In this document: in pieces, positions 1 to 8,118 of the stretch | Position numbering within the stretch: the first letter of the stretch is position 1 | Layout: every line of letters begins with the position of its first letter | Source: Clostridiales bacterium | GTDB lineage: Bacteria > Bacillota > Clostridia > Christensenellales > Aristaeellaceae | Assembly (NCBI GenBank): GCA_024684375.1 | Contig: JAIKWZ010000047.1 | Span: 1 to 64,000, forward strand | DNA length: 64,000 nt | Direction: 5' to 3' | Notes under the pieces: model-generated | Told to the model about the DNA's origin: nothing | Seen by the model: only the letters and a program-made list of their open reading frames with translations | The model's database searches: none | Position numbers and translations under genes: made by a program

Positions 1-1
1 T

Positions 2-1183
2 GGGTATTACATCGAAGTCACGAAAAGCTTTTACGACCTGGTGCCCATGCGCTATGTCAGGAAGCAGACTCTGGCCAACTGCGAGCGCTTCACTACCCAG
101 GAACTCAAGGAACTTGAGAATACAATCCTTGGCGCCCAGGATAATTCGATAAAGCTGGAATACGAGCTGTTTTTGGCACTGCGGGAGGAACTGAAGGGCC
201 GACTTGACAGAATAAGGGCCACGGCCGACGCACTCAAGACCATTGACTGCCTCCAGTCGATGGCAAAATGCGCCCTGGCGGGCAGCTACGTGCGCCCGGC
301 GCTCAACCATGAGGGAAGGTACGAGATCAAAAACGGCCGCCATCCCGTGGTGGAATGCGCCATGGGGCGGGGAGAGTATGTTCCCAACGACCTGACGCTC
401 AACGAGCAGGGACGTGTTATGATAATCACGGGCCCCAACATGGCGGGTAAATCCACATATATGCGTCAGAACGCGCTGATCGTGCTTCTGGCGCAGATGG
501 GCAGTTTCGTGCCTGCGGACAGCGCGGATATATCCATAACCGACCGGATATTCACCCGCATAGGAGCCAACGACGACCTGTACGGGGGGCGTTCCACTTT
601 TATGGTCGAGATGGAGGAGATGAGCGTGATCCTTAAGCACGCCACATCCAATTCTCTCGTCATCCTTGATGAAGTCGGCAGAGGCACGTCCACGTTCGAC
701 GGGCTGAGCATAGCGTGGGCGTCAGTCGAGTATCTGGCCAGTCAGAAATGCATGGCAAGGACGCTGTTCGCTACGCATTACCACGAGCTGAGCGTGCTGG
801 AGGGCAAACTGGAGGGCGTGGTCAATTACAGAGTCACAGCTACCGAGCGGGGCGAGGATGTGATCTTCCTGCGCAAGGTGGTGCCGGGCGGCGAAGATAA
901 AAGCTACGGTATCGCTGTTGCCAAGCTGGCGGGGATGCCCAAGGGCATAGTTGCCCGCGCCAGGCAGATCATGGCGCGGCTGGAAGTGGATGACGAACTC
1001 AACGGCTCTCTGGGCGAGAAAATAATATCCAAAAAGCGAGGGGGCGACATGCAGCTGTCCATCGACAGTTTAAAACCCGTCGAACTGGTGGACGAGATAA
1101 AGGCGCTGGACGTTATGAGCATGTCGCCGATCGACGCCCTGAATACCCTTTATACCCTTAGCGAAAAGGCGCGGAGGCTGTAA
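2..1183 (+). CDS. mutS: DNA mismatch repair protein MutS, C-terminal part (5' end outside window)
   Basis: MutS recognises mismatches and small loops as a dimer and recruits MutL using ATP. The reading frame is open from base 2, so the N-terminal mismatch-binding domains lie before the window; 393 residues are visible. The first residues match the end of the core/clamp region (GYYIEVTKS, then YVRKQTL). The ATPase follows: Walker A GPNMAGKST near visible residue 144, the Walker B/signature stretch LVILDEVGRGTSTFDG, and ATHYHEL. A helix-turn-helix dimerisation tail with ARQIMARLE follows. The stop codon abuts the mutL ATG with no gap, so the two are cotranscribed. An ATG at 41 is internal and not the real start. 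Identification is secure. Confidence 0.97.
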   Translation, partial: GYYIEVTKSFYDLVPMRYVRKQTLANCERFTTQELKELENTILGAQDNSIKLEYELFLALREELKGRLDRIRATADALKTIDCLQSMAKCALAGSYVRPALNHEGRYEIKNGRHPVVECAMGRGEYVPNDLTLNEQGRVMIITGPNMAGKSTYMRQNALIVLLAQMGSFVPADSADISITDRIFTRIGANDDLYGGRSTFMVEMEEMSVILKHATSNSLVILDEVGRGTSTFDGLSIAWASVEYLASQKCMARTLFATHYHELSVLEGKLEGVVNYRVTATERGEDVIFLRKVVPGGEDKSYGIAVAKLAGMPKGIVARARQIMARLEVDDELNGSLGEKIISKKRGGDMQLSIDSLKPVELVDEIKALDVMSMSPIDALNTLYTLSEKARRL

Positions 1184-3007
1184 ATGACTATACGTCTGCT
1201 GGACAGGGACACGATTGAAAAGATCACCGCGGGCGAGGTAGTGGAACGGCCCTATTCCGTGGTCAAGGAACTGGTGGAAAACTCCATCGATGCCGGAGCG
1301 ACGAGCATAAGCGTGGAGATCCGTGAAGGCGGCAGCGAGCTTATAAAGGTGAGCGACAACGGCTGCGGCATAAACGCGGGTGAGGTCAAACTGGCGCTGC
1401 AGAGCCATGCCACCAGCAAACTGCGCAGCGCGGCCGAGCTTTCAAACGTAGCGACGATGGGCTTCAGGGGAGAAGCGCTGCCGTCGATCGCCGCAGTCAG
1501 CAAAATGACGATCGTCACCAAACCCCGTGACGCTCAAAGGGGCATACGCCTGGTGTGCGAGGGCGGCGAGATCAAGGATATAAGGGACGAGGGCTGCCCT
1601 GACGGCACGAGCGTGACAGTGAAGGATCTGTTCTACAATGTGCCTGTCAGACGGGTGTTCCTTAAAAAGCAAGCGTACGAGCAGTCGCTGATAGTGGAAC
1701 TGATGCAGAAGCTGGCGATGGGGAATCCGTCGATCTCATTCCGGCTGAGCGCTCAGGGCAAACTGCTGTTTTCCACTTACGGAGACGGGAACATTAAAAA
1801 TGCCGCACTCGCGGTGTTCGGGGCAGATTACGCCAGGAACCTCAGACCTGTTGACGAGTCGGAAGGCACGTTCTCATTAAAAGGAGTGGTGGGAATCGGC
1901 GAGGAAAGCGCACCCACACGCTCAAGGCAGGCGTTTTTCCTTAACGGCAGGCTCATAAACTGCCGTGCGCTGTCTCAGGCGCTGGAAGAGACCGTGCGGG
2001 GCTTGGTCACCGTGGGCCGCTACCCTTCCTGCGTGCTTATGGTAAATGTACCTTACGGCAGCGTGGACGTAAACGTGCACCCGGGCAAGCTGGAGGTGCG
2101 TTTTAAGGACGAGGGCGCGTTCCGCCTGAGTGCCCAGACTTTGCTGGCAAGGGCGCTGTCCGGGTACAAGATGCTGTCTCCGATCAGGGAGGCGGCAGAC
2201 ACGGACGAGCCCGTGGGCAAAGTCTCTTTCGAGCCTGCGGCGGAAGCCAGGAGTCCCCGGACGGAAGCGGCGGGGCTGGAATACCTTAAGGATCTGGACA
2301 TCTACAAACCGGATCCCGCAAAACAGTACGAGGTGAGGGAGAGCTATTCCGTTTTAGACATGCGCCTGCCCCCCAAACCCGTACGGGTGCCAGAAGAAAA
2401 ACCGGAACAGGCCGCATTTATTGATAAGAGCCCCGCGCAAGGCTATAAACTGTTGGGCGTGTATCTGAGCACGTATATACTGCTGGAAGTCGGCACGCAG
2501 CTCGTGCTGATAGACCAGCACGCCGCTCATGAAAGGCTGAATTACGAAAGGTATACTAAGGCGCTGGACGAGGGGTGCGCGAGCCAGAAACTGCTTGTTC
2601 CCATGGTGATCGACTTAAGCCCGCGCGAGATAAGGACGCTGGAGGCGGGGAAGGCGGAGCTGGAAAAAGCGGGCTACGAAGTAGAACTGTTTGGCGATAC
2701 CAGCGTCAAGGTTACATCAGTTCCGTTCATGTACGGGGAAAGCGAGCTTAAACCCCTGTTTATCGACATGATAGATTCGCTTGACATGCTGCGCCGCGCG
2801 GAAGCGGACCGGAGGCTGGAAGCCATAATCCAGGCCTCCTGCAAGCATGCCGTCAAGGGCGGGGAAAGGCTCACGAACGCGGAGATCGAGGCGCTGATAA
2901 AACAGCTTAACGAGTCCGCCTCTCCGCCTACGTGCCCCCATGGCCGGCCGATAATGAAGGTCTTCACCCAGCGACAGGTGGAACAGATGTTCAAGCGTAT
3001 ACAATGA
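1184..3007 (+). CDS. mutL: DNA mismatch repair protein MutL (endonuclease-type)
   Basis: MutL couples MutS to strand removal. The 607-residue protein has the GHKL ATPase N-terminus: ELVENSIDAGA near residue 30, DNGCGI near 58 and GFRGEALPSI near 93. A variable linker (about 330-410) leads to the C-terminal dimerisation domain. That domain carries the metal-dependent nuclease motif DQHAAHERLNYE from residue 444, the SCKHAVKGGE stretch near 548 and CPHGRP from 584. These are the marks of the nicking MutL found in bacteria without MutH. The ATG follows the mutS stop directly, and the TGA overlaps the miaA start as ATGA. Confidence 0.97.
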   Translation: MTIRLLDRDTIEKITAGEVVERPYSVVKELVENSIDAGATSISVEIREGGSELIKVSDNGCGINAGEVKLALQSHATSKLRSAAELSNVATMGFRGEALPSIAAVSKMTIVTKPRDAQRGIRLVCEGGEIKDIRDEGCPDGTSVTVKDLFYNVPVRRVFLKKQAYEQSLIVELMQKLAMGNPSISFRLSAQGKLLFSTYGDGNIKNAALAVFGADYARNLRPVDESEGTFSLKGVVGIGEESAPTRSRQAFFLNGRLINCRALSQALEETVRGLVTVGRYPSCVLMVNVPYGSVDVNVHPGKLEVRFKDEGAFRLSAQTLLARALSGYKMLSPIREAADTDEPVGKVSFEPAAEARSPRTEAAGLEYLKDLDIYKPDPAKQYEVRESYSVLDMRLPPKPVRVPEEKPEQAAFIDKSPAQGYKLLGVYLSTYILLEVGTQLVLIDQHAAHERLNYERYTKALDEGCASQKLLVPMVIDLSPREIRTLEAGKAELEKAGYEVELFGDTSVKVTSVPFMYGESELKPLFIDMIDSLDMLRRAEADRRLEAIIQASCKHAVKGGERLTNAEIEALIKQLNESASPPTCPHGRPIMKVFTQRQVEQMFKRIQ

Positions 3008-3945
3008 GCACACTGTTTGGAATCGTGGGGCCGACTGCCTCTGGAAAGACGCGTCTTGCGGTGCTGGTCGCCCAAAGGGTGGGGGCACAGATCATTTCGG
3101 CGGATTCCATGCAGGTATACACACGCATGGAGGTGCTGAGCGCTCAGCCGACACCGGAAGAGACCTGCGGGATAAAGCACCATTTGATCGGCTTCGTATC
3201 CCCTGGTGAAAAGTACAATGCCTCAAAGTACAGGCTCGACGCTCAGAAAGCCATAAATGAGATCAGACTGGCGGGTGAAACGCCGCTTCTGTGCGGAGGC
3301 AGCGGACTGTACGTTGACGCGCTCACCAGGGGGCTCAGGCTCGCTACAGAGGCGGATGCGGAGACACGCTTGAGGCTTAAGCGGATCGCTGCTCAGCCGG
3401 GGGGCGATCTTACGCTTTACAGGGAACTGGAAACAAAAGATCCGGCTTCGGCACGGAAATACGCGCCGCAGGATACGCGCCGCGTCATCCGCTCGCTTGA
3501 GATATTCTATGCCACGGGCAGACCGCGCGGAGAAATGGAACAGCGGGACGCGCAGGGCACTGATGGAATGCCTGCCTGCCTCTTCGCCCTCAAGTGGGAA
3601 CGCAGGGTACTTTATGACAGGGTGAACGCCAGAGTGGACGAGATGCTGCGACGAGGGCTGGTGGACGAAGTTAAACGCCTGTCCCAAGCCGAAGCGCCCG
3701 TACAGGAGACTGCTGCCCAGGCGATAGGCTACAAAGAGATCAAACTGGCTCTGGACGGAGAGATCACAATGTACAAGGCAATAGAAAAAGTCAAGCTCAA
3801 CACCCGCCATCTGGCCAAACGGCAGGAAACATGGTTCAGGAGGGACGAGCGGGTCAAATGGTTTGATACAGACGGTACGAACCTTGGACAGATTGCTGAA
3901 GTCATTTCACAAACGATACTGGAGGACACAGGTGGACGCGCATAG
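3004..3945 (+). CDS. miaA: tRNA dimethylallyltransferase MiaA
   Basis: Transfers a dimethylallyl group to N6 of A37 in tRNAs reading UNN codons. The 313-residue product has the P-loop GPTASGKT at residues 9-16, DSMQVY at 34-39 and the GGSGLYVDAL motif of the family. The C-terminal part contains the substrate-binding region (AIGYKEI, then RHLAKRQETWFRRD). The ATG at 3004 is chosen because it overlaps the mutL stop by 4 bases and gives the usual N-terminus; an in-frame ATG at 2932 lies inside mutL. In Bacillus the next gene is hfq, which is absent here; the ynbB homologue overlaps directly. Confidence 0.96.
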   Translation: MSTLFGIVGPTASGKTRLAVLVAQRVGAQIISADSMQVYTRMEVLSAQPTPEETCGIKHHLIGFVSPGEKYNASKYRLDAQKAINEIRLAGETPLLCGGSGLYVDALTRGLRLATEADAETRLRLKRIAAQPGGDLTLYRELETKDPASARKYAPQDTRRVIRSLEIFYATGRPRGEMEQRDAQGTDGMPACLFALKWERRVLYDRVNARVDEMLRRGLVDEVKRLSQAEAPVQETAAQAIGYKEIKLALDGEITMYKAIEKVKLNTRHLAKRQETWFRRDERVKWFDTDGTNLGQIAEVISQTILEDTGGRA

Positions 3946-5155
3946 CTTCATAAAACAGACCGAGACGGAATTAAGACAGGTATTTGAGAAGTTTGATATA
4001 ATCGAGAGCCTGAACACCCAAAAGATCCTTGAGCAATTCAAAAGCCACAGCGTCTCCGCGAGGCACTTTTCGCCTACCACAGGCTATGGATACGATGATA
4101 TAGGCAGGGATACGCTTTCGGATATCTACGCGGCTGTGCTGGGCGTCCAAAGCGCGGTCGTCCGGCCTCAGATCACCTGCGGTACTCATGCGCTGTCGGC
4201 GTGCCTTTTCGGGATTCTCAGGCCGGGAGACACGCTGGTGTCAGCCGTGGGCAGGCCATACGACACGCTGGGCGATGTGATCGGTTTAAGCGGGAAATCC
4301 GGCATGGGCAGCCTGAAAGACATGGGAGTCAATTACCGTCAGGCGGAATTGAAGGACGGAAAGCCCAACAAAGAAGCTATAAAGACCCTACTGGACGGTA
4401 CGGTAAAGCTGGTGCTCGTACAGCGCTCCCGCGGCTACGACTGGCGCGCTTCCCTGAGCGTCAAAGAAATAAACGACCTGATAAACTTCGTCCACGAGAA
4501 CTGCCCAGGGGCAAGCGTGATGATAGACAACTGCTACGGAGAGTTTACCGATACTCAGGAGCCTGCCGCCGATATCATGGCGGGCTCGCTCATTAAAAAT
4601 CCCGGCGGCGGGCTGGCGCCGGCGGGCGGATATATAGCCGGGAAAACAGAACTGGTGGAAAAAGTGTGCTGCCGCCTGACCTGTCCGGGACTTGGAGGCG
4701 AGGTGGGCTCCTACGCGGGCAGCTACCGTCCTTTCTATCAGGGACTGTTCATGGCGCCGCACACGGTGAACCAAACGCTTAAGACGCTGTGCCTGTTTTC
4801 AAAAGCGTTCGAGAAACTGGGGTATGAGGTGCATCCCAAAGCCGAAGACGCCAGAAACGACATAATCCAGGCGATAAAGTTCAGAGACAAAAACAAACTC
4901 ATCCGCTTTATGCAGCTGGTGCAGGCAAACTCACCTGTGGATTCCGAAGCGGTACCGGAACCCTGGGACATGCCGGGTTATCAGGATCAGGTGATAATGG
5001 CAGCAGGCACGTTCGTGGCGGGCGCGTCCATCGAGCTTTCTGCGGACGCGCCGATCAGAGAACCGTTTACCGCATATATGCAGGGCGGATTGTCGTTCGC
5101 CCACGGCAAAATAGTGCTTGAAGCGATACTTAGCGACGAGGCGTTCAGATTATGA
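3932..5155 (+). CDS. PLP-dependent enzyme of the YnbB / 'aluminium resistance' family (methionine gamma-lyase-like)
   Basis: A fold-type I PLP enzyme of about 407 residues matching the YnbB/Alum_res family, whose members resemble methionine gamma-lyase. The physiological substrate is not established. The proposed Schiff-base lysine is K222 in SLIKNPGGG. Other family stretches are GYGYDDIGRDTL, QITCGTHALSACLFG and DNCYGEFTD. The GTG at 3932 is chosen: GGAGG at 3921-3925 lies 6 bases upstream, and the start overlaps the miaA stop by 14 bases. A start at 3863 would lie deep within miaA. The stop overlaps the next small gene as ATGA. The place beside miaA matches the ynbB neighbourhood in Bacilli. 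Confidence 0.88.
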   Translation: MDAHSFIKQTETELRQVFEKFDIIESLNTQKILEQFKSHSVSARHFSPTTGYGYDDIGRDTLSDIYAAVLGVQSAVVRPQITCGTHALSACLFGILRPGDTLVSAVGRPYDTLGDVIGLSGKSGMGSLKDMGVNYRQAELKDGKPNKEAIKTLLDGTVKLVLVQRSRGYDWRASLSVKEINDLINFVHENCPGASVMIDNCYGEFTDTQEPAADIMAGSLIKNPGGGLAPAGGYIAGKTELVEKVCCRLTCPGLGGEVGSYAGSYRPFYQGLFMAPHTVNQTLKTLCLFSKAFEKLGYEVHPKAEDARNDIIQAIKFRDKNKLIRFMQLVQANSPVDSEAVPEPWDMPGYQDQVIMAAGTFVAGASIELSADAPIREPFTAYMQGGLSFAHGKIVLEAILSDEAFRL

Positions 5156-5343
5156 AAATGTGCGTGCTTGACGAAACCAAGGTGTGCGACAGCTGCGGAG
5201 AGTGCGAGAGGTGCGACCTCGACCCATCCAAAAAGTGCGACAACTGCATGAAGTGCGTGATCAGCGAAGGGGTCGAGTACCGCGCTATAAAAATTGACGG
5301 GATTCAACTGCCCGACTCCGACAGTGAGAGCGGGTCAAAGTAG
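5152..5343 (+). CDS. Cysteine-rich mini-protein, probable metal or Fe-S binder
   Basis: A 63-residue protein, not recognised by name. Eight cysteines lie at residues 4, 12, 15, 18, 21, 29, 32 and 35, making a CxxCxxCxxC run followed by CxxCxxC. The spacing suggests zinc or an iron-sulphur cluster, but it is not a standard 2x[4Fe-4S] ferredoxin because no CP pair closes either cluster. The tail is acidic and serine-rich. Its ATG overlaps the ynbB-like stop by 4 bases, implying translational coupling, with only a weak GAGG 11 bases upstream; ATG 5158 is an alternative start. Its 3' end overlaps the convergent dus gene by 40 bases. Confidence 0.72.
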   Translation: MKMCVLDETKVCDSCGECERCDLDPSKKCDNCMKCVISEGVEYRAIKIDGIQLPDSDSESGSK

Positions 5344-6281
5344 GGCTGAGAGCTTAATTCCAGCTGATAAAGCATTTCTTCCGCTATGGATATGTATTCA
5401 TCACGCGCCTTCGCTTTGCGGAGGCGTTTTAAATACTTTTTGCTTCCGTCCAGGCATACGCCCATATAACTCATGATCTCACACATGCGCCCATGAAGGG
5501 CGTTAAAGGGCATTGACTCTGAAAACGCGAAGAGTAAGGCATCAAAAAAGCGTTTGAGCCGCGATTTGTCCAGTACAGTCAAACCGAGTATTTCTTCCGC
5601 GAGGGCGGGATTTGCCACTATGCCCCTTCCAAGCATTATTCCGTCGGGAGGACGCTTAAGACTCATCAGCTCCTTCGCGGCAGAAGGAGTGAATATGTCT
5701 CCGTTGAAAATGACCGGTATGCCCGCCAAAGGCAGCTGATCCATTATCTCCGTGTGGCATTTGCCTTTATAAAACTGGGTGCGTGTACGGGCGTGGATGA
5801 TGATCTCGGAAAAAGGATATGAGAACAGGATCTCAGCCAGGCGCGGCCACTCGTCGGAGCTTTCGTAACCGATGCGTGTCTTGACGGAAAAATGTGAGGC
5901 GAGAGGAGAAGCAAACAAATCGTCCAGCAGCTTTTTAAGCGCGTCGGGCGACCTGAGCAGACCCGAACCTTTGCCCTTTGCAGTGACAGTGCCGGAGGGG
6001 CAGCCCAGGTTCAGGTCTATATCGAAGATTCCGGCCTGGGACAGCTTGCCGATGGCCTGCTTAAGATGGGAGGCATCCCTGCCAAGGAGCTGGACGGAGC
6101 ATATTCCGGGATTTCGCGCGGCGAAAGAAATCAGGCTGTCTTCCTTTTTTGAAAGGTTGAAGCCCGGAGACACGCTGATAAAAGGGGTAAAATACTTGTC
6201 GATCCCGGAAAACAGAGCTTTGTGGGCAGATATATATACGCCGTCGGTAATGCCCTCCAACGGAGCAAAATATAACTTCAT
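5304..6281 (-). CDS. dus: tRNA-dihydrouridine synthase (Dus family)
   Basis: FMN-dependent reductase that makes dihydrouridine in tRNA. The 325-residue TIM barrel starts with FAPLEGITDGVY. It carries the catalytic cysteine C94 in DLNLGCPSGTV, followed by GKGSGLL, VKTRIGYES, IIHARTRTQ and the FMN phosphate loop VIFNGDIFTP plus GIMLGRGIVANP. The start overlaps the permease stop by 4 bases (ATGA), so it is the last gene of a sugar ABC operon, an odd place for a tRNA modification gene. It ends convergently with, and 40 bases inside, the Cys-rich mini-gene. Which Dus subtype it is cannot be told from the sequence alone. Confidence 0.93.
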   Translation of the reverse strand: MKLYFAPLEGITDGVYISAHKALFSGIDKYFTPFISVSPGFNLSKKEDSLISFAARNPGICSVQLLGRDASHLKQAIGKLSQAGIFDIDLNLGCPSGTVTAKGKGSGLLRSPDALKKLLDDLFASPLASHFSVKTRIGYESSDEWPRLAEILFSYPFSEIIIHARTRTQFYKGKCHTEIMDQLPLAGIPVIFNGDIFTPSAAKELMSLKRPPDGIMLGRGIVANPALAEEILGLTVLDKSRLKRFFDALLFAFSESMPFNALHGRMCEIMSYMGVCLDGSKKYLKRLRKAKARDEYISIAEEMLYQLELSSQPYFDPLSLSESGS

Positions 6282-8107
6282 CGGGTTTCCTTTTTCTGAA
6301 TCAGCACGGCAAATATGATGATCGCTCCGGTGAAAGCGTTTGTCAGGAACGCGTCTATGCCAACCAGGACCAGCAGGTTGTTCATTATGCCGATTATCAG
6401 CACGCCAAACACCGTGCCAAGTATCTTTCCGCGTCCGCCTGACATGGATGTGCCGCCCACGACTACGGCGGCGATCGCATTCATCTCAAACCCGCTGCCT
6501 GCGCTTGCTACGTCAACGCCCCTTAAGCGCGCCACTGAGGTAATCGCCGCCACCGCAACGATGATGCCCATTATCACATACACCATAAGCTTCGTACGGT
6601 CCACGTTTATGCCGCTTAAACGGCTGGCTCTTTCGTTTGAGCCTACGGCGTAGATATGTCTGCCAAAGGCGGTATGCTCACTTATCACGTACATTATCGC
6701 GGCAAGGATAAGCCAGTAGATTATAGGCAGAAGCATCTGGCCGCCGATTATCTCTTTGTTTGCCAGCAGCTGGAACTCCTTGGGCACTTCAGGTTTGTAG
6801 CCCTTGGTGAAATACTGGGCAGCGGAGCGCACGATGTTCATTATGCCCAGAGTAATAATAAACGGAGGGACCCTGCCTTTTGTTATCCCGAGGCCGGTGA
6901 TCAGCCCCAGCAGAGCGCCGCAGGCGAGCCCCGCGCAAATGGCGATAATGAAGTTGGGCAAACCGCTGATCCCTGCGTTGGTCAGAAAGCCGCTTTTGGA
7001 TATGTCCAGGCACACCATAACAACTGTGGCCACGCCGGCAAGGTTGGACCCAACGGCCAGGTCGATGCCTCCAGTGATAATAACGAATGTCATGCCCAAG
7101 GCTATCATCCCCACTGAGGAATTGGAGCGCAGCACGTTAAGGGCATTAACCAGCCAGCTGCTTCCCCAGTCAGCGTAAGAAGCATACTTGAAACCAAGAG
7201 CGTAGATCTGTATCACCATCATGATGATCAGCGCGATAAATGTGGAAAACAGGGGCTTGACCTTCCAAAGGTAAATAAACCTGTTTGGGCAGAACAGCAG
7301 CACGAGCCCGATCACCGCGCATAAAAGCGCAGTGAACGCGAAACCGATTGGATATGTGCCTATGCTGTAAACAAGGCTGTCACCAAATGACAGGCCTGCG
7401 CCGCGGCTTGATTCCAGCACTGCTGCGGAAATGCTGTCTGCCTCAGCAGAAATGCGGTTCGCTTCGGAAACCAGCGCGTCAGCATAGGATGCGAGGCTCT
7501 CCAGCGCGTTCTTGACTTCAGCTGCTGTTGTGAGTTCGGGCTTTTTCGGCTTATCTATACCCAACTCCGGCGAAACAAGGCCTGCATCCGAATACGCGCT
7601 CGTGACTCCTTCGGCAGCGGTTTTGAGCTTGCCCTGAGCGCTTTGAGCGCTTTTAAATGCCGTGTCATAGATCGCTTTGGCTTCTTTGAGCTGCTGCTGG
7701 TTCGCGGCCTGCGAAAGAGCTGACATCGCTTCGGCAAAAGAAGGATCTTCAGAGGCGGGCGACCCGGCGATGGGAAGCACAGTGTCGGTAAGAACATCGC
7801 CGGTACTGGCGGCGCTGTAGTCATTAACCAGCTTGTCAAGCTGTGCCTGCGCCTTTTTTACGTCTTCCAAGGCGCCGTCAGCGGCGCTTGCGGCGGCTGC
7901 TGCTTTCTTTACGGCGGAAGGGGCGGTCTTTGATGCGGAACGGGTGAGGGAATCTATCTGTTTTTTTGCCGCTACAGCACTCTGATATGAGGGATTTCCG
8001 CTGCCGGCGCCGAGGATGTGTCCTGCCACAGCCACTGCCGCAAGCGCGAGAGCCAGCGCCAAGGCGCAAATGCCGCAAATCAAGCATGCCCTTTTGTGTG
8101 TTTTCAT
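6278..8107 (-). CDS. Sugar ABC transporter permease (RbsC type) with extra N-terminal extracytoplasmic domain
   Basis: Membrane subunit of a ribose/galactose-type importer. Residues about 240-609 are the normal permease: FVIITGGIDLAVGS, the NERASRLSGINV cytoplasmic loop and AIAAVVVGGTSMSGGRG. Unusually, a first membrane helix (about 10-33) is followed by a roughly 210-residue Ala/Ser/Lys-rich, probably helical domain (34-247) before the second helix. Family members are normally about 320-340 residues; this one is 609. Start chosen at 8107: GAAAGGGG precedes it, and an upstream in-frame ATG at 8239 lies inside the ATPase gene. The gap to the ATPase gene is 11 bases and the end overlaps dus. 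Confidence 0.92.
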   Translation of the reverse strand: MKTHKRACLICGICALALALALAAVAVAGHILGAGSGNPSYQSAVAAKKQIDSLTRSASKTAPSAVKKAAAAASAADGALEDVKKAQAQLDKLVNDYSAASTGDVLTDTVLPIAGSPASEDPSFAEAMSALSQAANQQQLKEAKAIYDTAFKSAQSAQGKLKTAAEGVTSAYSDAGLVSPELGIDKPKKPELTTAAEVKNALESLASYADALVSEANRISAEADSISAAVLESSRGAGLSFGDSLVYSIGTYPIGFAFTALLCAVIGLVLLFCPNRFIYLWKVKPLFSTFIALIIMMVIQIYALGFKYASYADWGSSWLVNALNVLRSNSSVGMIALGMTFVIITGGIDLAVGSNLAGVATVVMVCLDISKSGFLTNAGISGLPNFIIAICAGLACGALLGLITGLGITKGRVPPFIITLGIMNIVRSAAQYFTKGYKPEVPKEFQLLANKEIIGGQMLLPIIYWLILAAIMYVISEHTAFGRHIYAVGSNERASRLSGINVDRTKLMVYVIMGIIVAVAAITSVARLRGVDVASAGSGFEMNAIAAVVVGGTSMSGGRGKILGTVFGVLIIGIMNNLLVLVGIDAFLTNAFTGAIIIFAVLIQKKETR

Positions 8108-8118
8108 ACGGACCCCTT

